Shown: one piece after another, positions 1-7,712 of the stretch
Numbering within the stretch: the first letter of the stretch is position 1
Layout of the letters: each line of letters begins with the position of its first letter
Source: Paracoccus sp. (in: a-proteobacteria)
Lineage (GTDB): Bacteria > Pseudomonadota > Alphaproteobacteria > Rhodobacterales > Rhodobacteraceae
Length of the DNA stretch: 64,000 nt
Reading direction: 5' to 3'
Assembly (NCBI RefSeq): GCF_030538695.1
Contig: NZ_JAUNTN010000008.1
Span: 1 to 64,000, forward strand
Program-made: the position numbers and the translations under genes
The notes under the pieces: model-generated
What the model saw: only the letters and a program-made list of their open reading frames with translations
Database searches by the model: none
Told to the model about the DNA's origin: nothing

Positions 1-124
1 AATAAAACCCGCAGACTCTCGTTATAAACGAGGGAACAAAGGGGGGCAGGTCAGCGAACAAAGCAAGTAAAGAAATCGATAATGCCAAAATGATGCCATA
101 AAGTGCGATAGCGGTGATCAGCAT
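1..124 (-). CDS. Possible membrane protein N-terminus, cut by window edge
   Basis: An open frame reads leftward from an ATG at 122-124 off the window start, 41 codons, preceded by an in-frame GTG and stop. It begins MLITAIALYGIILALS and is hydrophobic for about 25 residues, like one transmembrane helix, followed by a Pro/Phe-rich stretch. The ATG overlaps the TGA of a short upstream peptide, which would allow translational coupling, but there is no strong ribosome binding site. I do not recognise a family. It could be a small membrane protein or debris of a broken gene. Confidence 0.3.
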   Translation of the reverse strand, partial: MLITAIALYGIILALSISLLALFADLPPFVPSFITRVCGFY

Positions 125-204
125 CACCTAGATTCGCGATGAAACACCGCTAGTGCGATACCGCCGGAGATGAGGGCTGACGCTCCGTCCTGAGGTAGCA
201 ATTT

Positions 205-442
205 TTAGAGGTACGCTTCATAATAGAACTCTGGAGGTGCCTCACTTGGATAGAGATCGAGAATATGTATGATTGCGGCGTCGCCAATCTTGTCTCCGAG
301 AACGAGCTGGCGTCTGATCATGGCTTTCGCTGTTTGCGCCGGGACTGTCCTTGGTCCTGACGCGAGCATTGGGGCTGTCAAAGCAGCTTTCGCCAGATCG
401 GACCAACCGCGACATACTGACGGGCGACCGGTGCCTTCAGTA
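205..442 (-). pseudogene. C-terminal fragment of an unrecognised gene, cut by an IS end
   Basis: On the minus strand an uninterrupted frame of about 78 codons runs from the IS end at 443 to a TAA at 205-207, ending in ILDLYPSEAPPEFYYEAYL. The amino-acid composition (hydrophobic and charged residues alternating as in a folded domain) looks coding. The frame has no upstream start of its own before it meets the IS terminal repeat, so it reads as the 3' end of a gene whose front was lost when the element inserted. The family is not recognised. Confidence 0.45.
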
Positions 443-470
443 TGAACCGCACCGGATTTTCCAAAGGCTG
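443..470. repeat. Terminal inverted repeat of IS3-family remnant
   Basis: The sequence from 443, TGAACCGCACCGGATTTTCC and the next bases, has the TGAACC start typical of many IS3-family ends. It lies about 12 bases beyond the stop codon of the transposase remnant, where such an end belongs. The matching left end was not found, so the copy is incomplete. Confidence 0.55.
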
Positions 471-481
471 ACCTCAGTTAG

Positions 482-709
482 TTACGCGGCTATGCGTTCA
501 TCGTTCAGAATGGCGCAGAAGTTCGCCTCGGCTTCGGCGGGCGCGATGTTTCCAATGTACTCTAGCAAACGGTGATTGTTGAATCAATTGACCCATTTGA
601 GGGCCGGCGCATTCGACGGCTTCGAAGCTGCGCTACGAACATGACCCTAGATGGTCTAGGTCTTGAGGAACCCATCGATCGTTTCGGCCAGCGCATTGTC
701 ATAACAGTC
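482..709 (-). pseudogene. IS3-family transposase (integrase core) C-terminal remnant
   Basis: Read on the minus strand from 709, the frame gives DCYDNALAETIDGFLKT, then two in-frame stops, then KWVN, a third stop, and FNNHRLLEYIGNIAPAEAEA, ending at a TAA at 482-484. These match the final part of IS3-family orfB transposases: the YDNALAE block carries the last catalytic Glu of the DDE triad, and RLLE.IGNI.PAEAEA is the conserved tail. Three in-frame stops and the missing N-terminal two thirds show it is dead. Confidence 0.78.
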
Positions 710-784
710 GCGGCACTGATCGCCATTGTCGTGGTCAGCCTGATGACGCCCGAGCGTGGCGAATACCGCGCCCCGCAGGCATGA
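701..784 (+). pseudogene. Probable C-terminal tail of an MFS-type transporter
   Basis: In the plus frame ending with the TGA at 782-784 the last 28 codons read ITVAALIAIVVVSLMTPERG and a short hydrophilic end. This looks like the last transmembrane helix and tail of a major facilitator protein. Upstream of about 701 the same frame runs into transposase-derived DNA and loses sense. It is inferred to be the surviving end of a transporter gene removed together with half of the IS. The identification rests on a short hydrophobic stretch only. Confidence 0.33.
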
Positions 785-787
785 CGG

Positions 788-816
788 AAACGCCCGCAGC
801 ACTGGCTGCGGGCGTT
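788..816 (-). terminator. Intrinsic terminator of the dioxygenase gene
   Basis: AACGCCCGCAGC (789-800) pairs perfectly over 12 bp with GCTGCGGGCGTT (805-816) around an ACTG loop. On the minus strand the hairpin is followed by a short T run, and it lies just past the stop of the gene at 821. Confidence 0.8.
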
Positions 817-820
817 AACC

Positions 821-1696
821 TTAATTCGAGGGCGGTTTGCTGCCTGGGGGTGGGTTGCCCGGCCCACCGGGGGGCATCCCACCCGGAGGCGGTGCCATCT
901 GCACCGTGCGGTCGGCATTGAAATCGACCGGAACCGTCACCGTTCCAAGATAGCCCGACTGGGTGTCGCCCTGCATGACCAGCGTTTGTTGGGTGATCTG
1001 GGCTTCGGTGTTGTCACCGAATACGTTATCCGTCGGGATGGTGATCCGCGCCAGATTGGCGGTGCCGTTGGAATAATGGGCGTCCTGCGCGTAAACCGCC
1101 GCGGCCTGATCCTGCGGTAGCGCAATTTGTGCGGTCAGCAGGCTGGCCTGACCGCTGACGGCGGCTTCGGCGGTCTCGAAAACCTCGAAATGGATATGCG
1201 GCCAGCGCCCATCATAGCAGCCCGGCACGATGGTCGTAACCCGCAGCTTGCCCTGATCGTCCGTCACAGCAACGCCGCGCAGGAAGTTCTGGTCCGGCAG
1301 ATCATAGAGGGAATACAGCCCGGTTGCATCGCAATGCCACAGATAGACCGCATGGCCCGCCAGCGGCGTGCAGCCATCGGCGTTCAGCAGCGTCAGTTCC
1401 AGAACCAGCGGCACGCCTTCGGCCACGCCGCTCTTGCCGTTGAACGAGGCGCGCAGATCATCGCGGATCACCCCGGCTTCGGTCAGCACATTGATGACCT
1501 GACCGCTGCGGCTGTTGCTGCCATCTGCCGGATAGGGGCCTGCGGTTTCCCAAGGCAACGCCACGCAAGATGCCAGCGCCCGCGCGGGGGCTGACAGGCT
1601 GACCGCCCCTGCGCCAAGCAGCGCCAGCAGCCCGCGCCGTCCGATCAGGGCGGGCAGGTCGTGGGCGAAACCTTCGTTGTCGTGATGATTGGTCAT
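821..1696 (-). CDS. Exported intradiol ring-cleavage dioxygenase-like protein
   Basis: A 291-residue protein related to the protocatechuate 3,4-dioxygenase beta / catechol 1,2-dioxygenase fold, which cleaves catechols between the two hydroxyls using Fe(III). The N-terminus has twin arginines (IGRRGLLALLGAGAVSL) followed by a hydrophobic stretch and Ala-rich cleavage region, so Tat export is likely. ETAGPYP near residue 50 is a family signature. Tyr in YLWHCDATGLYS and the cluster PGCYDGRWPHIHFEVF supply the expected Tyr/Tyr/His/His ligands. The last 25 residues are a Pro/Gly-rich tail. A Shine-Dalgarno (cagga) precedes the ATG at 1696. It stands alone next to a TetR gene; exported members of this family generally have unknown substrates. 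Confidence 0.8.
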   Translation of the reverse strand: MTNHHDNEGFAHDLPALIGRRGLLALLGAGAVSLSAPARALASCVALPWETAGPYPADGSNSRSGQVINVLTEAGVIRDDLRASFNGKSGVAEGVPLVLELTLLNADGCTPLAGHAVYLWHCDATGLYSLYDLPDQNFLRGVAVTDDQGKLRVTTIVPGCYDGRWPHIHFEVFETAEAAVSGQASLLTAQIALPQDQAAAVYAQDAHYSNGTANLARITIPTDNVFGDNTEAQITQQTLVMQGDTQSGYLGTVTVPVDFNADRTVQMAPPPGGMPPGGPGNPPPGSKPPSN

Positions 1697-1754
1697 TGTG
1701 GCGTTCCTGCTGCAATTGATGCGGGGGAACGGCCCGGCGGCAGGAAAAGTTCCG

Positions 1755-2318
1755 TTACGGCAAGGGTTGTTTTATCGGCTCAGCACCTTGCAGCAGCGTC
1801 AGAATATCCGCGCCCGCCTGTCTGCGGGTGGTCTCAGACAGGTCAGCGATGCCCAGATGGGTCAGATAGAACAACCCTTCGGCCGCCAGAAAGGCCAGCC
1901 GCAGCAGCTTGTCCCCCTCGGTCTGCGCGTCACCCTGCCCAATGATGCTGCGATACCAGTCGCGTTGTTCGGCCCGCAGATCGTCATTCTGGATCAGCGC
2001 GGCCAGCAGGGCGGTGCTGCGCTGGTCGTCGGTCAGTTCCGTTTCCACGGTGGTGCGGATATGGGCGCGGATGCGGGCCGTCCGGTCGGTGCCTTGGGCG
2101 ACCTGATCCAGCCGGGCCTGATGTTCGTCCAGCCAGCGGTGAAACATCGCCCGCAGCAGCCCGTCCTTGGTGCCAAAACAGGACTGCACCCCGCCTTTGG
2201 TGATCCCCGCCTGTTTCGCCACCGCATCAATGGTCAGCGCAGCGGGACCGTCACGCTGAATGACGGCTTCGGCAGCGTCCAGAACGGCATTTCGGTCGAT
2301 TTGCTTTGGTTTGGTCAT
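1755..2318 (-). CDS. TetR/AcrR-family transcriptional repressor
   Basis: A 187-residue TetR-family regulator. Residues 8-55 form the helix-turn-helix domain (AVLDAAEAVIQRDGPAALTI, then DAVAKQAGITKGGVQSCF); the rest is the variable ligand-binding domain, with a cluster resembling the TetR_C domains of multidrug-efflux regulators. It is transcribed away from the SMR exporter gene at 2403, and two copies of a TAC-N4-GTA site lie in the 84 bp between them. The likely role is autorepression and repression of the exporter, relieved by a cationic ligand. No clear Shine-Dalgarno is visible before the ATG. Confidence 0.85.
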   Translation of the reverse strand: MTKPKQIDRNAVLDAAEAVIQRDGPAALTIDAVAKQAGITKGGVQSCFGTKDGLLRAMFHRWLDEHQARLDQVAQGTDRTARIRAHIRTTVETELTDDQRSTALLAALIQNDDLRAEQRDWYRSIIGQGDAQTEGDKLLRLAFLAAEGLFYLTHLGIADLSETTRRQAGADILTLLQGAEPIKQPLP

Positions 2319-2321
2319 GGT

Positions 2322-2377
2322 ATTTCAATACGCTTGTATCTTTTTCTTGACAAGTAAAAATACAATTGTATTGAAAT
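2322..2377. promoter_or_regulatory. Divergent operator region for the TetR regulator
   Basis: ATTTCAATAC (2322-2331) and GTATTGAAAT (2368-2377) are perfect inverted repeats. Each arm carries the core TAC-N4-GTA: TACGCTTGTA at 2329-2338 and the perfect palindrome TACAATTGTA at 2361-2370. A TTGACA -35-like hexamer lies between them at 2347-2352. The arrangement suits cooperative binding of a TetR-type dimer to both sites, covering both divergent promoters. Confidence 0.65.
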
Positions 2378-2402
2378 GCGCTGAGCGTTGATGGAGCAGG
2401 AA

Positions 2403-2720
2403 ATGGCTTGGTTTTATCTGGTGGTGGCGGGTCTGCTGGAAATCGGCTGGCCGGTCGGGCTGAAGCTGGCGCAGACGCCCGGCACGCGCTGGCAAGGGGT
2501 GCTGATGGCGGTCGCGTTCATGGCGGCCAGCGGTTTCATGCTGTGGCTCGCGCAGCGCGAGATCCCGATGGGAACCGCCTATGCGATCTGGACCGGCATT
2601 GGTGCGGCAGGGACGTTTGCGGTTGGGGTGATGTTGTTTGGCGATGCCAGCAGCCTGATGCGCTATGCCGGGGTGCTGTTGATTATCGCCGGGGTCGTTA
2701 CGCTGAAACTGGCACATTAA
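2403..2720 (+). CDS. sugE: SugE/Gdx-type small multidrug resistance exporter
   Basis: A 105-residue, four-helix inner-membrane transporter of the small multidrug resistance family, working as a dual-topology dimer driven by protons. It has the essential membrane Glu13 (GLLEIGW) and the GTAYAIWTGIGAAG motif of the SugE/Gdx subgroup, whose characterised members export guanidinium and some quaternary ammonium ions. The start at 2403 is preferred over 2388 or 2391 because GGAG at 2393-2396 sits 6 bp upstream and the protein then has the family's usual length. It is divergent from and probably controlled by the TetR gene; no guanidine riboswitch was recognised in the short leader. Confidence 0.88.
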   Translation: MAWFYLVVAGLLEIGWPVGLKLAQTPGTRWQGVLMAVAFMAASGFMLWLAQREIPMGTAYAIWTGIGAAGTFAVGVMLFGDASSLMRYAGVLLIIAGVVTLKLAH

Positions 2721-2726
2721 GGGAAA

Positions 2727-2746
2727 GGGCGCCCCGCAGGGCGCCC
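2727..2746. terminator. Bidirectional hairpin between sugE and bdhA
   Basis: GGGCGCCC at 2727-2734 pairs with GGGCGCCC at 2739-2746 around a CGCA loop, between two convergent genes. T-rich sequence follows only loosely, so its strength as a terminator is uncertain. Confidence 0.6.
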
Positions 2747-2753
2747 GATCCGT

Positions 2754-3809
2754 TTATTCCGGGGCCTGAACCAGAATCTTGATCTGGGTCTTTTCCTTGA
2801 CCAGCGCCTCGAACCCTTCGTCCACGATGTCGTCGATCCGGATGCGTTTCGTCACCAGCCTGTCCGCCGAATACCAACCCTGCGTCATCAGTTGCATCAC
2901 GGCGGGGAACACGTCGCGATAGGCGATGGTGCCTTTCATGCTGCGTTCTTTCAGCACCACGGTATTGGGCTGGAACGATGCCTCTTTTTCCCAAATGGAA
3001 ACGATCACGGTTTCGCCCTCATACCGGGTGCAATCCACGCATTGTTGCAGGACGGCCGGCACGCCTGTGACCTCGAAGGCGACATCGACGCCGCCGGGGG
3101 TCAGTTCGCGGATGCGGGCCACGGCGTCTTCTTTGGCGGGGTTGATGATCGTGGTCGCGCCCAGTTCCAGCGCTTTTTGCCCGCGCTGTTCCGACAATTC
3201 GACCACATGAATATCGGTCGCCCCGGCGATGCGCAGCGATTCGATCAGCAGCAGCCCGATGGGACCGGCCCCGAACACCGCCGCTGTGCCGCCCGGTTTC
3301 AGGTTGGAGACGCGGATGGCGTGCAGCGCCACGGCGGCAGGTTCGACCAGCGCGCCCTGTTCAAAGGACAGCCCTTCGGGCATCTTGTGGACCCAGCGTT
3401 CGCCCACGGTGGTATAGGCCGAAAAGCCGCCGCCGCCGCCGGACAGGCCGTGGAAACCCAGCTTGTCGCAGGTGTTATATTTGCCGTGGCGGCAGGAATC
3501 GCATTCGCCGCAGGCAAGGATCGGTTCGACCACCACGCGATCACCGACGGCCAGCCGCGTCACGCCTTCGCCCAGTTCCGCGACCTCGCCGGAAAATTCG
3601 TGACCCATGATGATCGGGGCGACATCACCGCTGACCGGGTGCGGGGCCGTGACTGGCACGAAAATCGGCCCGGCCAGATATTCGTGCAGGTCGCTGCCAC
3701 AAATCCCCGTCCATTTCACCTTGATCTTGACCTGACCCGGACCGGGGGCGGGTTCTGCGACATCCTCGACCCGGATGTCCTTGGCTTTATACCAGCGTGC
3801 GGCTTTCAT
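2754..3809 (-). CDS. bdhA: Zinc-dependent 2,3-butanediol dehydrogenase
   Basis: A 351-residue medium-chain zinc alcohol dehydrogenase, best matching (R,R)-2,3-butanediol dehydrogenases, which interconvert acetoin and butanediol with NAD(H). Catalytic zinc ligands are Cys37 (GICGSDLHEY) and His70-Glu71 (GHEF); structural zinc ligands are Cys100, 103, 106 and 114. The Rossmann fold carries VFGAGPIGLLLIE near residue 178. Length is typical. The gene stands alone, convergent with sugE and divergent from pnp. Other polyol dehydrogenases of the same family cannot be excluded. Confidence 0.85.
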   Translation of the reverse strand: MKAARWYKAKDIRVEDVAEPAPGPGQVKIKVKWTGICGSDLHEYLAGPIFVPVTAPHPVSGDVAPIIMGHEFSGEVAELGEGVTRLAVGDRVVVEPILACGECDSCRHGKYNTCDKLGFHGLSGGGGGFSAYTTVGERWVHKMPEGLSFEQGALVEPAAVALHAIRVSNLKPGGTAAVFGAGPIGLLLIESLRIAGATDIHVVELSEQRGQKALELGATTIINPAKEDAVARIRELTPGGVDVAFEVTGVPAVLQQCVDCTRYEGETVIVSIWEKEASFQPNTVVLKERSMKGTIAYRDVFPAVMQLMTQGWYSADRLVTKRIRIDDIVDEGFEALVKEKTQIKILVQAPE

Positions 3810-4065
3810 CGTCTGATTCCTTGTGCTGTGGATTGCCGTTATGCGTATGTTAGCGATATCAACCAGTCTGTCTTTGACCTGTATCAGATTTCGGCGTGGT
3901 TTGCCATTTTACTGGCCAAAGATGTCATTTTCCTGTAAGCCCCCGGCATCTGTGACGTGAGGCCCGCCCCCGGCCTTATGCAAAGGATAGGGGCAAAGGC
4001 GGCAATGGGGTCGCCATATGACACGGCGCGGCCAGAGGGCTGGCATCGCGCCCAGAGGAAAACGT

Positions 4066-6207
4066 ATGTTCGAAGAAGTGAAAAAATCTATCCAGTGGGG
4101 TCAGGAAACGCTGACGCTGGAAACGGGCAAGGTTGCCCGTCAGGCGGATGGCAGCGTGATCGCCACGCTGGGCGAAACCAGCGTCATGGCCAACGTGACC
4201 TTCGCCAAGGAACCCAAGCCGGGGCAGGATTTCTTCCCGCTGACCGTGCATTATCAGGAAAAATACTATGCCGCCGGCAAGATCCCCGGTGGTTTCTTCA
4301 AGCGCGAGGCGCGCCCGTCCGAAAAAGAGACGCTGACCGCCCGCCTGATCGACCGTCCCTGCCGTCCGCTGTTCGTGCCGGGCTTCAAGAACGAAGTTCT
4401 GGTCATGTGCACCGTGCTGTCGCATGATCTGGTCAATGATCCCGACATCGTGGCGATGATCGCCGCATCCGCTGCGCTGACCATTTCGGGCGTGCCGTTC
4501 CGCGGCCCGATCGGTGCCGCCCGCGTCGGTTTCGCCAATGGCGAATATATCCTGAACCCCGAGGTTCAGGACATGGACAACCTGCGCGGCAACCCGGAAC
4601 AGCGCCTTGATCTGGTCGTTGCGGGCACCAAAGACGCCGTGATGATGGTCGAATCCGAAGCCTATGAGCTGACCGAGGCCGAGATGCTGGGCGCGGTCAA
4701 GTTCGGCCATGAGGCGATGCAGCCGGTGATCGACCTGATTATCGACCTGGCCGAAGTCGCCGCGAAAGAGCCGTTCAACTTCCAGTCGCCGGATTATTCC
4801 GCGCTGTCCGCCCGCGTCAACGATCTGGGTGGGGCCGATATGCGCGCCGCTTACGCGATCCGCGACAAGGGCGAGCGTCACGATGCCATCGAGGCCGCCA
4901 AGGCCAAGATCAAGGCGGGCCTGACCGAAGAAGAACTGGCAGATGCGAACCTTGGTTCGGCGCTGAAAAAGCTGGAATCGGGCATTCTGCGCGGTGACAT
5001 CATTTCCGGCGGTGCGCGCATCGACGGCCGCGATACCCGCACCGTCCGCGCCATCGACAGCGAAGTGGGCGTCCTGCCGCGTACGCATGGTTCGTCTCTG
5101 TTCACCCGCGGCGAAACGCAGGCGCTGGTCGTGACCACGCTTGGCACCGGCGACGACGAACAGATCATCGACGCGCTGCATGGCAATTCGCGGTCGAACT
5201 TCCTGCTGCATTACAACTTCCCCCCCTATTCGGTGGGCGAGGTTGGCCGCGTCGGCAGCCCCGGCCGCCGCGAGATCGGCCATGGCAAGCTGGCATGGCG
5301 CGCGCTGCAAGCGGTGTTGCCTGCGGCGACCGACTTCCCCTATACCATCCGCGTCGTGTCCGAGATCACCGAATCGAACGGCTCATCCTCGATGGCGTCG
5401 GTCTGCGGTGGCTCGCTGTCGATGATGGATGCGGGCGTGCCGCTGAAAGCGCCGGTCGCCGGTGTCGCCATGGGCCTGATTCTGGAAGATGACGGCAAAT
5501 GGGCGGTTCTGACCGACATTCTGGGGGATGAAGACCACCTGGGCGACATGGACTTCAAGGTTGCAGGCACCGCCGACGGCATCACCAGCCTGCAAATGGA
5601 CATCAAGGTTGCCGGGATCACCCCGGAAATCATGGAGCAGGCGCTCGCGCAGGCCAAAGAGGGCCGGATGCACATTCTGGGCGAGATGGGCAAAGCCCTG
5701 ACCGAAGGCCGGAGCGAGTTCTCTGCCCATGCCCCGCGCATCGAGACCATGACCATTCCGACCGACAAGATCCGCGAAGTGATCGGCTCGGGCGGCAAGG
5801 TCATCCGCGAGATCGTGGAAACCTCGGGCGCGAAAGTGGACATCAACGACGACGGCACCATCAAGATCGCCTCGGCCAATGCCGATTCGATCAAGAAGGC
5901 CTATGACATGATCTGGTCGATCGTGGCAGAGCCGGAAGAAGGCCAGATCTACACCGGCAAGGTGGTGAAGCTGGTCGATTTTGGTGCTTTCGTGAACTTC
6001 TTTGGCAAGCGCGACGGTCTGGTTCACGTCAGCCAGATTGCCAACAAGCGCCTGAACCACCCTTCGGACGTTCTGAAAGAGGGTCAGGAAGTCAAGGTCA
6101 AGCTGCTAGGCTTTGATGATCGCGGCAAGGTGCGCCTTGGCATGAAGATGGTCGATCAGGAAACCGGCGCAGAAATCGTCGAGGTCAAAGAAGAATCGGC
6201 TGAATAA
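4066..6207 (+). CDS. pnp: Polyribonucleotide nucleotidyltransferase (PNPase)
   Basis: A 713-residue phosphorolytic 3'-5' exoribonuclease, a trimeric ring enzyme central to RNA turnover. Two RNase PH domains (about residues 10-230 and 320-540) flank an alpha-helical domain. Then come a KH domain ([15 protein letters not shown], about 560-615) and an S1 domain ([20 protein letters not shown], about 625-690). The start at 4066 is chosen over an upstream ATG at 4018 because AGAGGA at 4054-4059 precedes it and homologues begin MFEEVKKSI. The usual upstream partner rpsO is not present here; bdhA lies divergently upstream. Confidence 0.97.
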   Translation: MFEEVKKSIQWGQETLTLETGKVARQADGSVIATLGETSVMANVTFAKEPKPGQDFFPLTVHYQEKYYAAGKIPGGFFKREARPSEKETLTARLIDRPCRPLFVPGFKNEVLVMCTVLSHDLVNDPDIVAMIAASAALTISGVPFRGPIGAARVGFANGEYILNPEVQDMDNLRGNPEQRLDLVVAGTKDAVMMVESEAYELTEAEMLGAVKFGHEAMQPVIDLIIDLAEVAAKEPFNFQSPDYSALSARVNDLGGADMRAAYAIRDKGERHDAIEAAKAKIKAGLTEEELADANLGSALKKLESGILRGDIISGGARIDGRDTRTVRAIDSEVGVLPRTHGSSLFTRGETQALVVTTLGTGDDEQIIDALHGNSRSNFLLHYNFPPYSVGEVGRVGSPGRREIGHGKLAWRALQAVLPAATDFPYTIRVVSEITESNGSSSMASVCGGSLSMMDAGVPLKAPVAGVAMGLILEDDGKWAVLTDILGDEDHLGDMDFKVAGTADGITSLQMDIKVAGITPEIMEQALAQAKEGRMHILGEMGKALTEGRSEFSAHAPRIETMTIPTDKIREVIGSGGKVIREIVETSGAKVDINDDGTIKIASANADSIKKAYDMIWSIVAEPEEGQIYTGKVVKLVDFGAFVNFFGKRDGLVHVSQIANKRLNHPSDVLKEGQEVKVKLLGFDDRGKVRLGMKMVDQETGAEIVEVKEESAE

Positions 6208-6225
6208 GTCCGGCTTCTGTGCTAT

Positions 6226-6257
6226 CTGCGGCCCCGGTCCCCGGATCGGGGCCGCAG
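6226..6257 (+). terminator. Strong GC hairpin after pnp
   Basis: An 11-bp perfect stem (6226-6236 with 6247-6257) with a 10-nt loop lies 19 bp after the pnp stop. There is no T run, so it may protect the pnp 3' end or act with a factor rather than be a classical terminator. The following glycosyltransferase starts only 14 bp later. Confidence 0.6.
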
Positions 6258-6270
6258 TCATGTCGGGGGG

Positions 6271-6960
6271 ATGATGCGCGACCTGATAACCCTTTGCCTG
6301 ACCATCGGGCGGCGTCCTGATCTGCTGCGGCAGACGCTGGAATCGCTTGGTTCGCTACGGGATCTGCCGGTTCTGGCGATCAATGATTTTGGTGATGCCG
6401 AAACCAATGCGATGTTCCATCAGCTTTGCCCGCATGGCCGGATTGTCGGGCCGGGGCATCGGTTGGGCCATCACCCCGCCGTCGATGTGCTGTATCAGCA
6501 GGTAACGACGCCGTTTATCTTTCATTGCGAGGATGACTGGGCCTTTACCCGCACCGATTTTCTGCCGGATGCGCTGCGCCTGCTGAACGACGGTTCCGAG
6601 ATTGTGCAGGTCTGTTTCCGCGATACCGGCGATATGCCGCTGTCTGATGCCGACCGCGCTCTGATCGTCACCGAGACCCGCGCTGGTATCGGTTTTCAGC
6701 GGTTGGACGGGCTGCATCAGCAATGGCACGGCTATACGCTGAACCCGCATCTGATCCGGCGCGATGAATGGCAGCGTTTGGGTGGCTTTTCCGGCTTTGC
6801 CAAGGAACGCCATATCTCGCGTCATATGCGGGGGCAGGGGCGGTTCGCGGCATTTCTGTTGCCGCCCGCCTGCCACCATATCGGAGAGGATCGCGGGGTT
6901 GAGCCGCCGAAAAAGACGATCTTCAAATCTATCAAGAACTGGCTGCGGGGGCGGGCGTGA
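6271..6960 (+). CDS. Glycosyltransferase-like protein (GT-A type, GT2-like)
   Basis: A 229-residue cytoplasmic protein resembling small GT-A fold glycosyltransferases. The N-terminus (LITLCLTIGRRPDLLRQTLES) matches the start of GT2-type domains, and HCEDDWAF near residue 89 provides an acidic DXD-like motif for metal/nucleotide-sugar binding. It overlaps the next gene by four bases (GTGA), and three such genes are chained, so a role in making a surface polysaccharide or LPS side chain is inferred. Donor and acceptor cannot be read from sequence. Confidence 0.6.
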   Translation: MMRDLITLCLTIGRRPDLLRQTLESLGSLRDLPVLAINDFGDAETNAMFHQLCPHGRIVGPGHRLGHHPAVDVLYQQVTTPFIFHCEDDWAFTRTDFLPDALRLLNDGSEIVQVCFRDTGDMPLSDADRALIVTETRAGIGFQRLDGLHQQWHGYTLNPHLIRRDEWQRLGGFSGFAKERHISRHMRGQGRFAAFLLPPACHHIGEDRGVEPPKKTIFKSIKNWLRGRA

Positions 6961-7712
6961 TCGACACCTATCTGATTAACCTTGATGGCAGCGATGACCG
7001 TCTTTCCAGCGCAACTGCGCAATTGGCCGCAGAGGGGATCGGCTTTACCCGCGTTCCGGCCTTTGACGGGCGCGGGCTGACCCCGGATCAGTTTCCTGAT
7101 TATGACGCCGGTGCGGCGCTGAATTACATGGGCCGTCCGCTGCGGGGTGGTGAAATTGGTTGCTACCTGAGCCATCTGGATTGTGCGCGGCGGATGCTGG
7201 ACAGCGGCGCCACCCGCGCGATGGTGCTTGAGGATGATATGCAACTGCCCGCCGGTTTTGCCGGGGCGTTGGAGGAACTTCTGGCCGGGCTGGACCGGCT
7301 GGAGGGGTGGGATCTGGTGAACCTTGGTGCGAACAAGCATCGGATTTACACGCCGATTTTCGGCTTTGGCCGCTATGCGCTGACCGATGCGCATTATTTC
7401 CCGATGACCACCACCGGCCTGATCTGGTCGCGGCAAGGGGCAGAGGCATTTGTTCAGGCGCATGACCGGATTTTCGCGCCGGTCGATAATTACTTTCGGC
7501 ATTGGCAGACCCGGCGCGGGCGTGGGCTGGCGGTCTGGCCCGGTCTGGTGACGACCACCGGGGCGGAAAGCCTGATCGCCAATGAATCCGGTCCGGCCCG
7601 CCGCAGCAGCGCCGGGCGGCACCCGCTGTATGGGCTGCTGAAACAGCGGCGTTTGCTGGTCGACAAGCTGATCGCGCTGCGCTGGAAATACAGCCCCAGA
7701 GCCAAAGCATGA
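6957..7712 (+). CDS. Glycosyltransferase family 25 (LPS biosynthesis type)
   Basis: A 251-residue protein of family GT25, whose members include LPS core galactosyltransferases. It opens with the characteristic YLINLDGSDDRL, has GEIGCYLSHLDCARRML at about residues 62-78, and AMVLEDDMQLP with the catalytic/metal EDD at about residue 92. The start is a GTG overlapping the previous stop, and its own stop overlaps the next ATG, so the three genes are translationally coupled. Confidence 0.82.
   Translation: MIDTYLINLDGSDDRLSSATAQLAAEGIGFTRVPAFDGRGLTPDQFPDYDAGAALNYMGRPLRGGEIGCYLSHLDCARRMLDSGATRAMVLEDDMQLPAGFAGALEELLAGLDRLEGWDLVNLGANKHRIYTPIFGFGRYALTDAHYFPMTTTGLIWSRQGAEAFVQAHDRIFAPVDNYFRHWQTRRGRGLAVWPGLVTTTGAESLIANESGPARRSSAGRHPLYGLLKQRRLLVDKLIALRWKYSPRAKA

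Larger units (their letters stand above)
443..709 (-). mobile_element. Truncated, decayed IS3-family element
   Basis: Only the 3' end of the transposase gene and the adjoining inverted repeat remain. The remnant sits between a truncated minus-strand gene (205-442) and a plus-strand gene tail (701-784), so it marks an old insertion followed by deletion. No second end or target duplication can be identified. Confidence 0.65.

Noticed and set aside
3900..3920. Imperfect dyad TTTGCCA ... TGGCCAAA between bdhA and pnp
   Set aside because: Arms do not align perfectly and no regulator is nearby, so an operator call is not supported.
4018..4065. Upstream ATG giving a longer PNPase
   Set aside because: The extra 16 residues are not found at the start of PNPases and the Shine-Dalgarno points to 4066.
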